Shown here piece by piece: positions 11,420 to 23,740 of a stretch of DNA of 64,000 nt. A program made the position numbers and the translations under genes. Each line of letters starts with the position of its first letter. Within the stretch, counting starts at the first letter, position 1. The stretch is taken from the NCBI RefSeq assembly GCF_014633365.1, contig NC_068339.1, forward strand, positions 26,297,316 through 26,361,315, in the 5' to 3' direction. Under the pieces are notes generated by a model, which was not told where the DNA came from, did no database searches, and saw only the letters and a program-made list of their open reading frames with translations. This stretch comes from Diospyros lotus. Taxonomy: Eukaryota; Streptophyta; Magnoliopsida; Ericales; Ebenaceae.

Positions 11420-13822
11420 ATGTCGAGGAGAAGACCGGCATCACCCCCCTGCCCCGCGCACATTCCTACCACTTCGAGCTCCCGACTTCGATACGGGGCC
11501 TTTGAGCAAGTTTATGATGCCACGCCTTCTGGATTTATGGTGAGGTACCCTTGCCTCGATGAGCCGGACCCCTCTCGGGTAGACGAGGGCTCCCTTAGTC
11601 TTCACTTTGCTTCATTTGAGGTGGGACTCCGCTTTCCTCTTCCGCCCTTTGCCATGGCGTGGTTGCATCACTACAAGATCGTTCCCGCTCAACTTCATCC
11701 TAATGGTTGGGCTCAGATGGTCGGCTTCTCTATACTTTGTCGTCTGAGGGACATTGTCCCTTCCCTGAAACTCTTCAGTTGCTTCTATCGATTGCGAAAA
11801 GCCAACAAAGATCGTGCCCTTTACACTATCCAGAAGGTGTCGGGTTTAGAGTTGTTCATCGCTCTTCCAAACAAGATTAATCGATTTGAAGAACGGTGGG
11901 TAGTGATAGAACCTCCACCTAATTGGGATGCTCCTTTATACTGGAACCATCAAGACGCCAGCCAAGGGTTTCCTCCCTGCAAGGAAGTTCGGGGCGTGTA
12001 TCGTCATCTAGTAGAAATGTTAACGGCGTAGGGCCCCGTTGAGTTGAGGAGCCTCCTGACTTTGGAGAATTTCAGAATCGCGGGTTGGGGGGTCGTGACA
12101 CCAACTGTTCCTCCTCACTCTTCCACACTATCCAATGAAGAAATGGAAGGAGTCGAGGAGGAAGAGATGGAAATGCCTGGATCATCTTCCCTTCCTCCTT
12201 TTAATTCTCAGGAGGAAAACACTCCTGGGGGTAGAATATCTTTTGCCATTATCTTTCTTTTTTCCATTGTCGCATTATTTCTCCATGCTAAATGCTTTGT
12301 ATTGATTTTTGCAGAAATGGCTGGATTGGGTAGACTGATGGAGTTGCGTAGATGCCACCGCGAGGAGGAGGCACGTGCTGCGACAGCGGCTAGGGTTTCT
12401 ACACATGGAGCTGAGGGATCTACAAGCTCCCACCCTCCTCGGTCGCGTATACCTGCCGGCGTTTCTCCCACTGGGGTGGAAAGGCGGCGGCGTCCAAGAA
12501 GCGACCACTCTAGTGCTGAAGCTCCTACTCATACGGAAAGTCCATCAATTCCTCTTTCTTATGAAGAGGTTGCAGACATCCCCTCTCCTGCTCCCAATTC
12601 TCAAGGGGGGCGAAGCTCGTCCTCTTGGTTTGTTGGTGACATGGCACGGGTGGAAGAAGAATGTCGCCATCCTATAGTTCCAAATAGGAAGGATCGTCGC
12701 CGTCTTGAAGGCGAGAAAGCATTGAGGCACCCTCCTATACTTCCCATTCCAGGCAATGTGAGGCATACCATGATTCTTGGAGACGGTATGAAACTTAGTG
12801 GTCGAGACTTTGAAGTTTCCCCAGGGGTATTAGAGACAGACTCGGTTACTGAACCAGGGATTGGTGCTTGCCTAATTTATTCCACCATTCTCCCTCGAGA
12901 GGAACGACGATTTATTGGTGGTAATTATGCCCAGACTAGAGACGAGGCAGAGCAGCTCCTGGTGCAAGGTATCTAAGGAATCGTTGCTTCCAATGCTAGG
13001 GACAAGGCCTATCGTGAACAAGTAGAGACCCAAATGTCAGACTGGAGGAAGCGCCAATCTTCCTGGAATGATGAGCGTCAAGAGTTAAAGGGTCGTGCTC
13101 GTCGGGCGGAGCTCGGGAAGAAGAATGCAGAGGTAGAGATTGGGCGCATGCAGGATCGACTGTCTGAGGCTTCTGTTGGTACCTCGGGTCTTCACGGGGA
13201 AATTACAGACTTACGCTCTCAGCTAGAAGCTGAAGAGCACAAGAATGTTGGTTTGATGGCGCAACATGAGGCACATTTGCAGGAACATTCTCTACGCCTA
13301 TCAGAATTGAAGATAAGTCAGAAAGATGCTCGGGCTATTCGAGCTGAAGCAGTGAAAGAATATCGTCTCTCAATCGACTGTTAAGATAGGAAGGGAAAGT
13401 ATGCTTCCGGCTTCCTGAAATATGGATTTTATCTGGCCCGTGCACATCTAGAATCTCAGCGTCCGGGAGAGACTTTTCCTGAACTTTTTCTTACTCGCAA
13501 AGTTGAGGAGTCTCATCAAGTAGATTGGCGTGAATATGAGCCGAATGAACCTATGAGTCCTTCTTCTTATCTGGACTCTTACTTAGTGGATGATTTGGAA
13601 AATTTGAAGGGCCCTTGGAATCCGTTTCCTTTCAATCATGGGGAAGAAGGCATGACGGTCGATCCCGGAGCCGTTGGAAAAGATCCTGGCACGGCTGATG
13701 AAGATATCCCTCACACGGTCGAGGTTGAGGAAGGGGAATTCCGGACGGGGCCTCCTGAGATTCCTGTTGTGTCGTTGGGATCTTCTAAGCGTTCATCTCG
13801 CAAGTCCCGCTCCCGCGAGTAG
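11420..13822 (+). pseudogene. Antisense ORF of the Tat element, gypsy-associated PF04195-like protein
   Basis: One frame of 801 codons runs from ATG 11420 to TAG 13822, interrupted by three in-frame stops (TAG 12029-12031, TAA 12974-12976, TAA 13382-13384) and no frameshift. Residues 60-190 include GLRFPLPPFAMAWL and QLHPNGWAQMVGF, typical of the plant family annotated as 'putative gypsy type transposon' (PF04195). The middle is Ser/Pro/Arg-rich and about residues 540-655 look coiled-coil. 12231-12314 starts GT, ends CAG and is 84 bp (28 codons); its translation is oddly hydrophobic, so it is probably an intron. The function of such antisense ORFs in Tat elements is unknown. This copy is broken. 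Confidence 0.75.
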
Positions 13823-14036
13823 ATCCTCATTGTACTTTGCTTTCCTCTGTTACCGGGCCCATGTGCTCCTCTCGTTGTAGTTTGCTTGTTTTATCAATGA
13901 ATGATTTTTCTTTGTTCTACCCAATGTGCTCTGCTCTTTATTGCTCGATTTATTCTTTTATTATTGTCTTTAGTGATATAAGACCAAGACTTTTCTTTTG
14001 CTATTGAATCGTGCACGATGTGGCGAGCTTGAGCGT

Positions 14037-15728
14037 ATTTTTTCTCGTTACCGGGCTGTGAGCAGGGCCACGGGTTCGATCTTAGTTTTACCTCGTTGCG
14101 GCCATAGGCGGGACAACGGGCTCGATCTCAGTTTACCTCATTGCCGGGCCATAGGCGGGACAACGGGCTCGATCTCAGTTTACCTCGTTGCCGGGCCATA
14201 GGAGGGACAACGGGCTCAATCGTGGTTTACCTCGTTGCCGGGCCATAGGCGGGACAACGGGCTCGATCGTGGTTTACCTCATTGCCGGGCCATAGGCGGG
14301 ACAACGGGCTCGATCTTAGTTTACCTCGTTGCCGAGCTGTAGACGGGACAATGGGCTTGATCGTAGTTTACCTCATTGTCGGGCCATAGGCGGGACAAGG
14401 GGCTCAATCTTAGTTTACCTCGTTGTCGGGCCATAGGCGGGACAACGGGCTCGATCTTAGTTTACCTCATTGCCGGGCCATAGGCGGGACAACGGGCTCG
14501 TTCTCAGTTTACCTCGTTGCCGGGCCATAGGCGGGACAACGGGCTCGATCTTAGTTTACCTCGTTGCCGGGCCATAGGCGGGACAACGGGCTCGATCTCA
14601 GTTTACCTCGTTGCTGGGCCATAGGCGGGACAACGGGCTCGATCTCAGTTTACCTCGTTGTCGGGCCATAGGCGGGACAACGGGCTCGATCTCAGTTTAC
14701 CTCGTTGTCGGGCCATAGGCGGGACAACGGGCTCGATCTCAGTTTACCTCGTTGTCGGGCCATAGGAGGGACAACGGGCTCAATCGTGGTTTACCTCGTT
14801 GCTGGGCCATAGGCGGGACAACGGGCTCGATCGTGGTTTACCTCGTTACCGGGCCATAGGCGGGACAACGGGCTCGATCTTAGTTTACCTCGTTGCCGGG
14901 CTGTAGACGGGACAATGGGCTTGATCGTAGTTTACCTCGTTGTCGGGCCATAGGCGGGACAAGGGGCTCAATCTTAGTTTACCTCGTTGCCGGGCCATAG
15001 GCGGGACAACGGGCTCGATCGTAGTTTACCTCGTTGTCGGGCCATAGGCGGGACAACGGGCTCGATCTGAGTTTACCTCATTGTCGGGCCATAGGCGGGA
15101 CAACGGGCTCGATCTCAGTTTACCTCATTGCCGGGCCATAGGCGGGACAACGGGCTCGATCTCAGTTTACCTCGTTGCCGAGCCATAGGCGGGACAACGG
15201 GCTCGATCTCAGTTTACCTCGTTGCCGGGCCATAGGCGGGATAACGGGCTCGATCTCAGTTTACCTCGTTGCCGGGCCATAGGAGGGACAACGGGCTCGA
15301 TCGTAGTTTACCTCGTTGTCGGGCCATAGGCGGGACAACGGGCTCAATCTTAGTTTACCTCGTTGCCGGGCCATAGGCGGGACAACGGGCTCGATCGTAG
15401 TTTACCTCGTTGCCGGGCCATAGGCGGGACAACGGGCTCGATCGTAGTTTACCTCGTTGTCGGGCCATAGGCGGGACAACGGGCTCGATCGTAGTTTACC
15501 TCGTTGCCGGGCCATAGGCGGGACAACGGGCTCGATCGTAGTTTACCTCGTTGCCGGGCCATAGGCGGGATAACGGGCTCGATCTTAGTTTACCTCGTTG
15601 CCGGGCCATAGGGGGGACAACGGGCTCGATCTTAGTTTACCTCGTTGCCGGGCCATAGGCGGGACAACGGACTCGATCTTAGTTTACCTCGTTGCCGGGC
15701 CATAGGCGGGACAACGGGCTCGATCTTT
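14037..15728. repeat. 47-bp tandem array, about 36 copies
   Basis: The unit reads, in pieces, TTTACCTCGTTGCCGGGCCA then TAGGCGGGACAACGGGCTCG then ATCTCAG, repeated head to tail with few substitutions. Variant units (AGGAGGG, CTGTAGACGGGACAATGGGC) recur at intervals, which suggests higher-order duplication of multi-unit blocks. It lies between the end of pol and the antisense ORF. Tat/Ogre-type elements are known for tandem repeats in this 3' region that can seed satellites. The open frames inside are by-products. Confidence 0.95.
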
Positions 15729-15820
15729 TCCTTTCCGAAAATAAAATGACAACCATGCGTACACAAGCATTTTTACGTGGTTCAGCCAAATGCGTCTACG
15801 TCCACGATCCCATTTAGGAC

Positions 15821-18800
15821 TTATGTTATTGCAGATATTTTCTCAGATACATTGTTCGTATACAACTTTAGATAGTTCAAATTCCATGTTTTCCCCATAG
15901 TGTCTTCTGAAAAAGTCTATAAAATGCAAGTGTTGGGGCCAATCAGTTTTAGAATGCGGTACGGCCCTTCCCAATTTGCTCGTAACTTTCCATCATCCTT
16001 TAGCGCGTTGGTTACAATAGATCTTCGAAGTACTAAATCTCCTTCTTTCATGGGTCTGTTCTTCACCCGAGAATTGAAATAACTGGCTACTCTTCTTTAA
16101 TATACAGCTATCTTCATGGCAGTGTTATCCCTCTGCTCTTCAATCAAATCCAAATTTTCTCACAACGCTTCAGAATTCCTTGCGCCGTCCTCTTCCTCAT
16201 ATGCCATCAGTCTTGGGGACTTAGCTGAAATTTCAATGGGAATTAAAGCCCTTGTTCCATATACTAGATTGAACGGAGTTTCTCCGGTAGCGACCCGACT
16301 AGTTGTTCGATAAGCCCATAAAATGGTGGGTAGCTCGTCGTCCCATGTGCCTCTGGCTCCTTCTAGTCGGGTTTTTAAGCCATGTAATATGGTTTGGTTA
16401 CTGACCTCAGCTTGTCCATTAGCTTGGGGATACGCCACTGAAGCGAATCTTAGTTGAATTCCTAAGTCGTCACAGAATTTTCTAAAGGAGTCACAGTCAA
16501 ATTGCTTCCCATGATCCGTGACGATAATTCTTGGTATCCCAAACCGGCACACAATGTCTTTCCATACCATTGCCTCCACTTTTCGTGCCGTAATAGTAGC
16601 CAATGCCTCAGCTTCAATCCATTTGGTGAAATAGTCAGTGGCCACTATTAAAAATTTTCTTTGCCCGGGCGCTTAAGGAAAAGGTCCCAGAATATCCAAA
16701 CCCCACTGAGCGAATGGTATAGACTGGAACGCAGATTGCAACTGAGATATCGGGGCAGATTGGACTGGAGCGTGTCGTTGACATTTGTCACATGATTTGA
16801 CTTTCTTTAAGGCGTTTGACCTTAATGTGGGCCAAAAGAAACCGGCTCTCAAGATTTTGGTTACTAGGGCTCTTGCTCCCAAGTGCTCTCTACATACTCC
16901 ACTATGAGCTTCTGCCAAGACATATTCGGCCTCTTGAGGGCCTAAACATTTAAGAAGAGGTATAGTGTAAGCTCGCTTATATAATATCCCATCTATGATG
17001 GTAAACCTTGAAGCCCGCATCTTAAGTCTTCTTGCTTCTTGTGGATCATCTGGTAATTCATTGTTAGTGAGATAATGATAGAAGGGCGATCTCCAATCCA
17101 CTCCTGCCTCTACACATGATACCTCTTTTTCTTCGATGCTCGACTGATGAAGCATTTCAACAAATACTGCTCTTCCGGTTGTTTCTTTAATGGACGCTAG
17201 TTTAGATAAAGCATCAGCATGTCCATTGATTGATCTGTTTATTTGTGTTAACTGAAAACTCTGAAATGTCTGTGCTAGGTCTTTTACTTTGCACAAGTAT
17301 TGGGCCATTATCTGCTCTCTGATTTCATATTGTCCCTGAAACTGCTGCACAATCAATTGAGAATCACTATGAGCAACCAGTTGTGCTACTTCCAATTTTC
17401 TTGTTATCCTCATTCCATCGATTAATGCTTCATATTCAGCTACGTTGTTGGTACTTGGAAAAGCAAATCGTAGGGAATACTCAAACGTTTCTCCCTCCGG
17501 GGATACGAGTACTATCCCAGCGCCGCTCCCCTGTGAACCAGATGCTCCATCAACAAACAACAACCATTCTACCTGCCTATTTTTTGTTGTCTTACTGGAG
17601 TGTGTACATTCCACAAAAAAGTCAGCCAGCGCTTGTCCTTTTATAGGTTGTCGAGGTTGATACTGGATATCATATTCACTTAACTCAATGGACCATTTGG
17701 TAAGGCGACCGGAACATTCGGGCTTTTGTAAAATACTTCGCAAGGGCTGATCTGTAAGTACGATGATCGAATGAGTTTGGAAGTATGGCCTCAACTTTCT
17801 GGATGCATTTACCAGTGCTAATGCCATTTTTTCTGCCACTGGATAACGTGTCTCGGGGCCCTGTAATACCTTACTGACATAATATATTGGTCGATCCACC
17901 TGTCCTTCTTTCCTGATTAATACTACGCTTATGGCTTCATCACTTATCCCCAAGTATAAGTACAATGTTTCTCTAGTTTCTGGTCGTGTTAATAGGGGAA
18001 CTTCTTTCAAATGCTCCTTTAAGGCTTCAAATGACTTTTGGCATTTCTCTGTCCACTCAAACTTTTTTCTTGCTCTTAATGTTCGCAAGAAGGGTAACTC
18101 TCTTTTGACTGACTTAGAGAGAAAACGTCCAAGAGCTGCCATTCACCCTGTCAATCGCTGAACTTCCTTAGTTGATGCTGGTGGTTCCATGTCCAATATT
18201 GTCTGTATTTTCTCAGGGGTTGCCTCGATTCCTCTTTGTATGATCATGTATCCCAAGAATTTTCCAGACTGTACGCCAAAGGCACACTTTGTTGGATTTA
18301 ACCGCATCTTATATTGTCTAAAGACTCCCAGCACTTGCGCTAGTTTTTCTACATGGGATTCGTCCTTTCGACTTTTCACAATCATGTCGTCAACATATGC
18401 TTCCATTGTGTCGCCCAGCAATTTTTTAAAGACTTTGTTCACCATGCGTTGATAAGTGGCTCTGGCATTCTTGAGTCCAAAAGGCATGACTTGGTAGCAA
18501 TATGTCCCCTTTTCGGTGATGAATGACGTCTTCTCCTGATCTGGGGGGTACATCATTATTTGGTGGTACCCTGAGAAAGCATCCAGAAAGCTCAAAAACT
18601 GGTATCCAGACGTTTCGTCCACAAGACGGTCGATCCGTGGTAGCGGGTATGAGTCTTTGGGGCATTCCTTATTGAGATTGGTGAAATCCACACAGACACG
18701 CCATTTTCCATTAGGTTTTGGGACCATAACAACATTGGCCAACCAGTCTAGATATAATACCTCTCGAATGAAGCCCGCTTTTAGCAATTTGTCAACTTCT

Positions 18801-19749
18801 TCATCTAATGCGTGTAGTCTATCAGGGGCAATGTTTCGCTTCTTTTGTCGGACCGACTTGAATTGGGGGTCCACATTCAAGTGGTGACATATTACTTCTG
18901 GACTAATCCCTGGCATATCTTTTGGTTTCCAAGCAAATACGTCTGAATTTTCTCACAGGCATCTTGCAATTTCTTCTTTCGTATGCTCCGGAAGCTGGGA
19001 TGCCACATGTGCTATTTTCTTTGAATCTGATTCACTTAGATGTACTGTTTCCAATTCCTCAACAGGTTGAGGTTTACGTGCGGCTCCTTCTTCCAAGGAT
19101 TTATGTATGGCTTTCTTGGCTATGGATAAGATTTCTTCAGCTCTTTTCCCTTTTGTAGACGACACATAGCAAGTTCGGGCTTTCTTCTGATCTCCTCGAA
19201 CTTGTCCTACTTTGGCAGGTGTGGGGAATTTCATTAATAAATAGCATGAGGATACCACGGCCTTAGGTCATTGAGTAACGGGCGTCCCAAGATCATATTA
19301 TATGCCGTCGAGGAGGTTTTAACCACCATGAAATTTGCTTGTCGAGTTATGAGTTGGGGGTTCACACCTAATGTGATAGGCAGCTGAACTGATCCTGCAA
19401 CTGGAACTGCTTCTCCAGTGAAGATATATAGAGGTGAGGATACTTTCTTCAGCCGATCGTGAGATAAATGCATTTGTTCAAAACAATTCCAATAGATCAG
19501 GTTAACAGAACTGCCATTATCTACCAAAATTTTGCTGATGGGGTGCTTGGCCACGACTGCTGAAATAACCATGGGATCATCATGTGGGAGTATTATATCA
19601 CCCCGATCGGTTGGGGCGAAAGTGATTGGCTATTCATCATCTCTTACCTCCATTACCGAGTTAACTTGGTAGGCTTGATGGGCATATGCTTTTCGGGAGG
19701 CTGATGTGTCCCCACCTAGGGTTTCCCCACCTGAAATAACGTGAATGGC
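15821..19749 (-). pseudogene. Tat element pol: PR-RT-RH-aRH-INT, broken
   Basis: Domains in order on the minus strand: aspartic protease (LVDNGSS, in 19234-19572); reverse transcriptase with YVDD (in 18143-18916); RNase H (about 17650-18142); a second RNase H with LFVDGAS, AEYEALI, HSDSQLI and GHADALSK carrying the acidic residues (about 17190-17580); integrase with an H2C2 zinc site (CDKCQ) and D-D-E residues (LDILG, VTDHG, NGQAEV), to about 16160; then a C-terminal tail to 15821. Breaks: stop near 19630, a 1-base deletion near 19257, TGA 18953-18955, TGA 18143-18145, TAA 16673-16675, TGA 16160-16162 and two further stops in the tail. Otherwise the frame is continuous, so decay is recent in type. 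It would have copied and integrated the element. Confidence 0.93.
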
Positions 19750-21504
19750 CTATTGAGTCGGCTCATTGTCTACATGAGTATCTTGTCGACGATCTCCTCT
19801 TCTCTCTTGTTGTCTCGAGTTCGGCCTTTCATGCCCATCGCGCCTATCTATCCTTTGCCGGGGTTCCCTGTTTTCTTCTTCCTCGTGTCTCACATATCTT
19901 TGCAAGTGTCCCTCACGAATGAGCATCTCAATCTGATTCTTCAATTCTCTACAGTGATCAGTAGAATGCCCTCTGGTTCGATGGTATCTGCAATACTCTC
20001 TCTGATTTTTTTCCATGGGTCGGTCAACTCTGTGGGGTAGTTTAAAGAGTCCTTCTCCCTCTACTGTGGCTAATATAGTTGATCGGGGTTGTAAAAGCTG
20101 AGTATAATGATTAAAATGAGGTTTTGGTACATCCGGTCTTCTATTCCTTTCCTATCGTCGGATAGACTCTTCTTCCCCTTCACGTTCCTTTCTCTTCCTT
20201 TCTTTATCTTCTTTCCCCGCCACGTTCCTCATAATCTCAGTGTGAAGGATATATCGGTTTGCTCTGACAAATAGATCGGCTAAGGATGCTGGAGGGTCTA
20301 AAGAAAGTGATTCTTGAAGAGAGGCGAGACATGTCCCTTGGAGCATAGCAGATACTGCCACTTGAGCCGACAAGTCTGGGATTTCAAGAGTAGCATTGCG
20401 AAATCTATCCACAAATTGACGTAAGGATTCCTTATTTCCTTGTCGTATGCTGAGCAAATATGTGGCATCCTTCTTTCTTCGACTGTTTATCACAAAAGCC
20501 TTGGTAAATTCTGTTCTAAGCGGCCCAAATGATGAAATAGAGGCTTCTGGAAGGATGTTGAACCATGTTCGAGCATGTCCTGATAGTGTTAAGGAAAATG
20601 CTCGGCACATGACATCGTCGTCCCATCCGTGCAATATCATCAGTGACTCGTAATTCTGAACATGATCATATGGGTCATCCTTGCCGGAATAGGGGGTGAT
20701 TTGAGGCATCTTGAATTTTCGAGGCAGAGGTCTTTCTAATATATCTGCAGTAAAAGGGCATTTTCTATGTTGGTGTTCTTCTGTTGCTAGGATTAATTTT
20801 TTCTTCTCAAGCACCTCTTCTACTACTCTTTTCATGTCATCACGCATACTAGCTGTCGTCTGGTTGTCATGTCTTGTTGGTGTACTGGCCACTGTTTCAT
20901 GATACCTCCGCCTTTGAGGGCTTCTGGTCCTGTTTTCCATTCTTGGATTTTCATTTTTCTGAGGCACGAAATGAGGGACCCTTCTTGGTGGTGGAGATCT
21001 GGATCTACCCTCCCGTGGAGGCGTAGATCGTGAATGTGAATCGGGAGTAGCCTCTTGATAGGAATCAGCTCCCGCCTCGGGTTGAGGTTCAAGAGGTGGC
21101 ATAAACTTTTTCAGAGTATCCGGCAGCGTCCCTCCAGGTATCATACTTTGGAGTACACCAGCCATGTCTCGTAGTGCTTGCATGCCTTCAACGTGCTGTT
21201 GTCTCAATGCTTCATATTCTTCCCACGGGACCGTACGTGGTGGTTGTCATGAGGTCCCAGCTTGATCAGTAGGGAGTGATCCTGAGCCCATGTTAAGTGG
21301 AGGTGGGATTGATTGATCCCCCATCTGTCGGTTTGGAGAAATGGAGCGATCACCTCCTTGCGTTTGAGCGTTATGAGGGGGAGGAGGATGTTGCTGAGAA
21401 TTGTGAATAGTGGGAGGCGCTCCCTGTTGCTGAGAGTTTCGTGGTGGCAGGCGTGTCTCTACGCCTTGAGAGAGAGTCTATCGGTGTCCCCGAGTGTTTG
21501 CCAT
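19750..21504 (-). pseudogene. Tat element gag, interrupted
   Basis: The frame opens at ATG 21504 just after the PBS. Stops fall at codon 9, near 21247, at 20152-20154 and at 19750-19752. The longest piece (20152-21207, 351 aa) holds a Ser/Arg/Pro-rich N-terminal part and the retrotransposon gag core (FKMPQITPYSGKDDP, NYESLMILHGWDDDVMC, ARTWFN). The piece at 19750-20016 carries a CRYH...GHSTDHC zinc-knuckle-like motif. It is in the same frame as the start of pol, so gag-pol was probably one polyprotein. The role was particle formation and RNA packaging. Confidence 0.92.
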
Positions 21505-21530
21505 TCTTAAGTTAACTTTTTGTCTTGCGT

Positions 21531-21548
21531 TTCCCACAGACGGCGCCA
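21531..21548 (-). other. Primer binding site of the Tat element
   Basis: On the minus strand TGGCGCCGTCTGTGGGAA follows the LTR after a 2-base AT spacer. TGGCGCC is a PBS start widely used by plant gypsy elements, paired with the CCA end of a host tRNA. The exact tRNA is not determined here. Confidence 0.85.
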
Positions 21549-21550
21549 AT

Positions 21551-22640
21551 TGTTGTTGCCAAAATACAACAATCTATTTTTAATTGAGGAGAGACACAAG
21601 AATCTTGGGAGTCGTGCCTTCACTGATGAGAATCTTGACGAGTAACTGGATCTGGTAGAGGTCCAGATCTGGTGATCTTACAGAGTTGAGGGTCTGATAG
21701 ATCTGATGGTCTGATGGATCTAGTAAATCTGGTGGGCTGATGATCAGGTGGGCTGATGATTAGATGGCCCAAGATGAACGAGTGACCTGAGAATGACGAG
21801 TGGCCTCAGATGAACAAGTGACCTGAGGATGACGAGTGATCTCGGATGAACGAGTGACTTGAGGGCGACGAGTGGTAGTGACCGAGTGACCTGAGGGCGA
21901 CGAGTGGCCTTGATGACGAGTGGCCTAAGGGTGACGAGTGGCCGTGACCGAATGGCTTGAGGGCGACGAGTGGCCTTGCTAACCAAGTGGCCTACAAAAC
22001 GAGAGCACCGTTAGGACCCGGGTAGGGATCCCCGCGCAAACCCTCCGATGCTTGAGTCAGATCTCGAGAGAAAATGAGAAAAGTATGCTTTGATTACTCA
22101 AAATTGCGTACCTCAAAATGAAGATGGGGTCTCATATTTATAGTGGAGGAGAGAGAGAGGCCTCGCGGTTTTCTCAGAGGAAATCTCGCGGCCCATTACG
22201 AAAATTTCGCAATGCTGATCGTCTGGCGAGAGGGGGGGATTCAGCTGGATTGACAATCCCGAAGGGTCACTCGGTCATGTCGAGTGACCTCCACTCAGTT
22301 AGGCCGAGTTTGGGGGAGGGACCACTCAGTATGACCGAGTGACCCTCTCCACTCTGTCATGCCGAGTGGGCCTCCACTCGATTGGGCCAAGTGGGGGGGA
22401 AAACCACTCGGCAACCAAGTGGTCTTAGCCACTCGGCCCAGCCGAGTGGTCTCAGCCACTCGGACCGACCGAGTGGTCTTTACCACTCGATCGTGCTGAG
22501 TGGTCTTAGCCACTGGGTTGCGCCGAGTGGGCTCCCACTCGGCTCGGCCGAGCGGATTTTCCTTAGCCCTTGACTTTGATTTATCTCCTATTGGGGCCCA
22601 CACTTGATCATAAATCCATTTCGCCCTCCCGGGTACATCA
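21551..22640 (-). repeat. Tat element 5' LTR (1090 bp)
   Basis: It pairs with 9856-10900 and is longer mainly because of small indels in its short-repeat regions. The TATA box on the minus strand is at about 22134-22143. It abuts the PBS on its left and the ATTAC TSD on its right. Confidence 0.92.
22266..22555. repeat. Palindrome array in U3 of the second Tat LTR
   Basis: The same CACTCGG-N5-CCGAGTG units as at 10555-10815, with one extra segment near 22385-22420 (GGTGG/GGGGAAAACCACTCGGCAACC). Copy number and centres have changed between two LTRs that were identical at insertion. Confidence 0.85.
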
Positions 22641-22645
22641 ATTAC

Positions 22646-23740
22646 TATTATTAATTATTCTTTACCATTTATTCTTGAAAAAAATATGTCCACTTGGATT
22701 TATTTATTAAAAATATACCTACTTGTATTTATTTGTTAAAAATACCCTGAGATAGACTTTTTGAAAAAATTGTGGCACAACAGCAATCATGTGCCGAGCC
22801 TTCCCCTTGACTTTGATTGACCATGCACGTGCCTAGTTCAATGGTCTAGTTAAAGGGTCTATCTCTTCCTTTGATCCGTTAAGAGAATTGTTGTAACCCT
22901 TCCTTCGGGAGAGAGTTCCCTCGAAGATGTTGATCCTGGGAGAAAAACTTCTCTTGTAGAACTGGTATTGCACCTAGGAGAAGAGTTTTCCCATAAGAGT
23001 TCCTTCACGAAAAAGTGTTCGCCTGAAGGGCTATCCTACACACCAAAATGCATCCAGTCGAGCAATCTCCTAGGGAAGTCACAGAGAGACCCGTCTCCCA
23101 CACAACTCAAACCCATGTTCTCTTGCACAATATGGCTTGCCTTCTTCAGGCTTTTCTTCCTCTGAAGAATCATTCTCCCCAAGGGGGAGAGGGAGTTTCA
23201 CCTAGGCCCTTTTGAGCTTAACCCCAAGACAACCATATGTGGTCGGGAGAATTGTATCTCCTGCAATTTGAAGAGTCACACATCCTCTACACGTGTGTAT
23301 CACTTGTCTTAGTCACAACCCATGACTATAAATACCCCTCAACCTTTTGTATTTGGGGGGACTCTTTCCCCTTCTCATCTTTTCACCTCTCAACACCTAC
23401 ATAACTCATGTTTTATTTTGGGAAAATCCTTCACTTCTCGTGGATTATTTCCACTACGTACTTCATTCACATACTCATCCATACAACATTTGCATTCCTA
23501 CTTTACCATAACAGTATCTAACTTAAGCATCAAAAGGTTCACGCAGGGGAAATCCCCACCTGCCTTCTAACTACTTTCTGCCTTGCAAACACTTCCTCTC
23601 ATAAAATCTTCCAGACTTCATATAAACACTCCTTAGCTCTCCCAGAAAAAGGATTGAGCACCTTCACAATTGTTGTGGACTTCTCTAGGCTAGGCCTTGT
23701 ATTCTTGCCTAACCCTATTGATTAATTTCTTGCTGAGTTT
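22646..23740 (+). mobile_element. Plus-oriented Tat-like LTR relic
   Basis: A TATAAATA box lies near 23326-23333. Downstream, the run GCATCAAAAGGTTCACGCAGGG matches in position and partly in sequence the R/U5 of the Tat-derivative LTR at 62687-62705 (GGCATCAAAGGGTTTGCGTG). It continues the orientation of the gag relic at 7640-8290, so the two may be one old element split by the insertion of 9856-22640. Edges are uncertain. Confidence 0.45.

Larger units (their letters stand above)
9856..22640 (-). mobile_element. Full-length Ty3/gypsy retrotransposon, Tat lineage, minus strand
   Basis: The element of 12,785 bp has LTRs at both ends, TG...CA termini and perfect 5-bp TSDs ATTAC at 9851-9855 and 22641-22645. 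In element orientation the order is LTR (21551-22640), PBS (21531-21548), gag, protease, RT, RNase H, a second RNase H, integrase, a 47-bp tandem array, an antisense ORF and LTR (9856-10900). A second RNase H of archaeal-type character, the absence of a chromodomain, and an antisense ORF plus tandem repeats between pol and the 3' LTR together point to the Tat clade (Tat/Retand/Ogre relatives). Gag-pol has many stops and at least one frameshift, so this copy is not autonomous. LTR promoters could still act. Confidence 0.93.

Noticed and set aside
14037..15728. CRISPR-like array
   Set aside because: The units are contiguous and near identical with no unique spacers, inside a plant retrotransposon. 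It is a tandem repeat.
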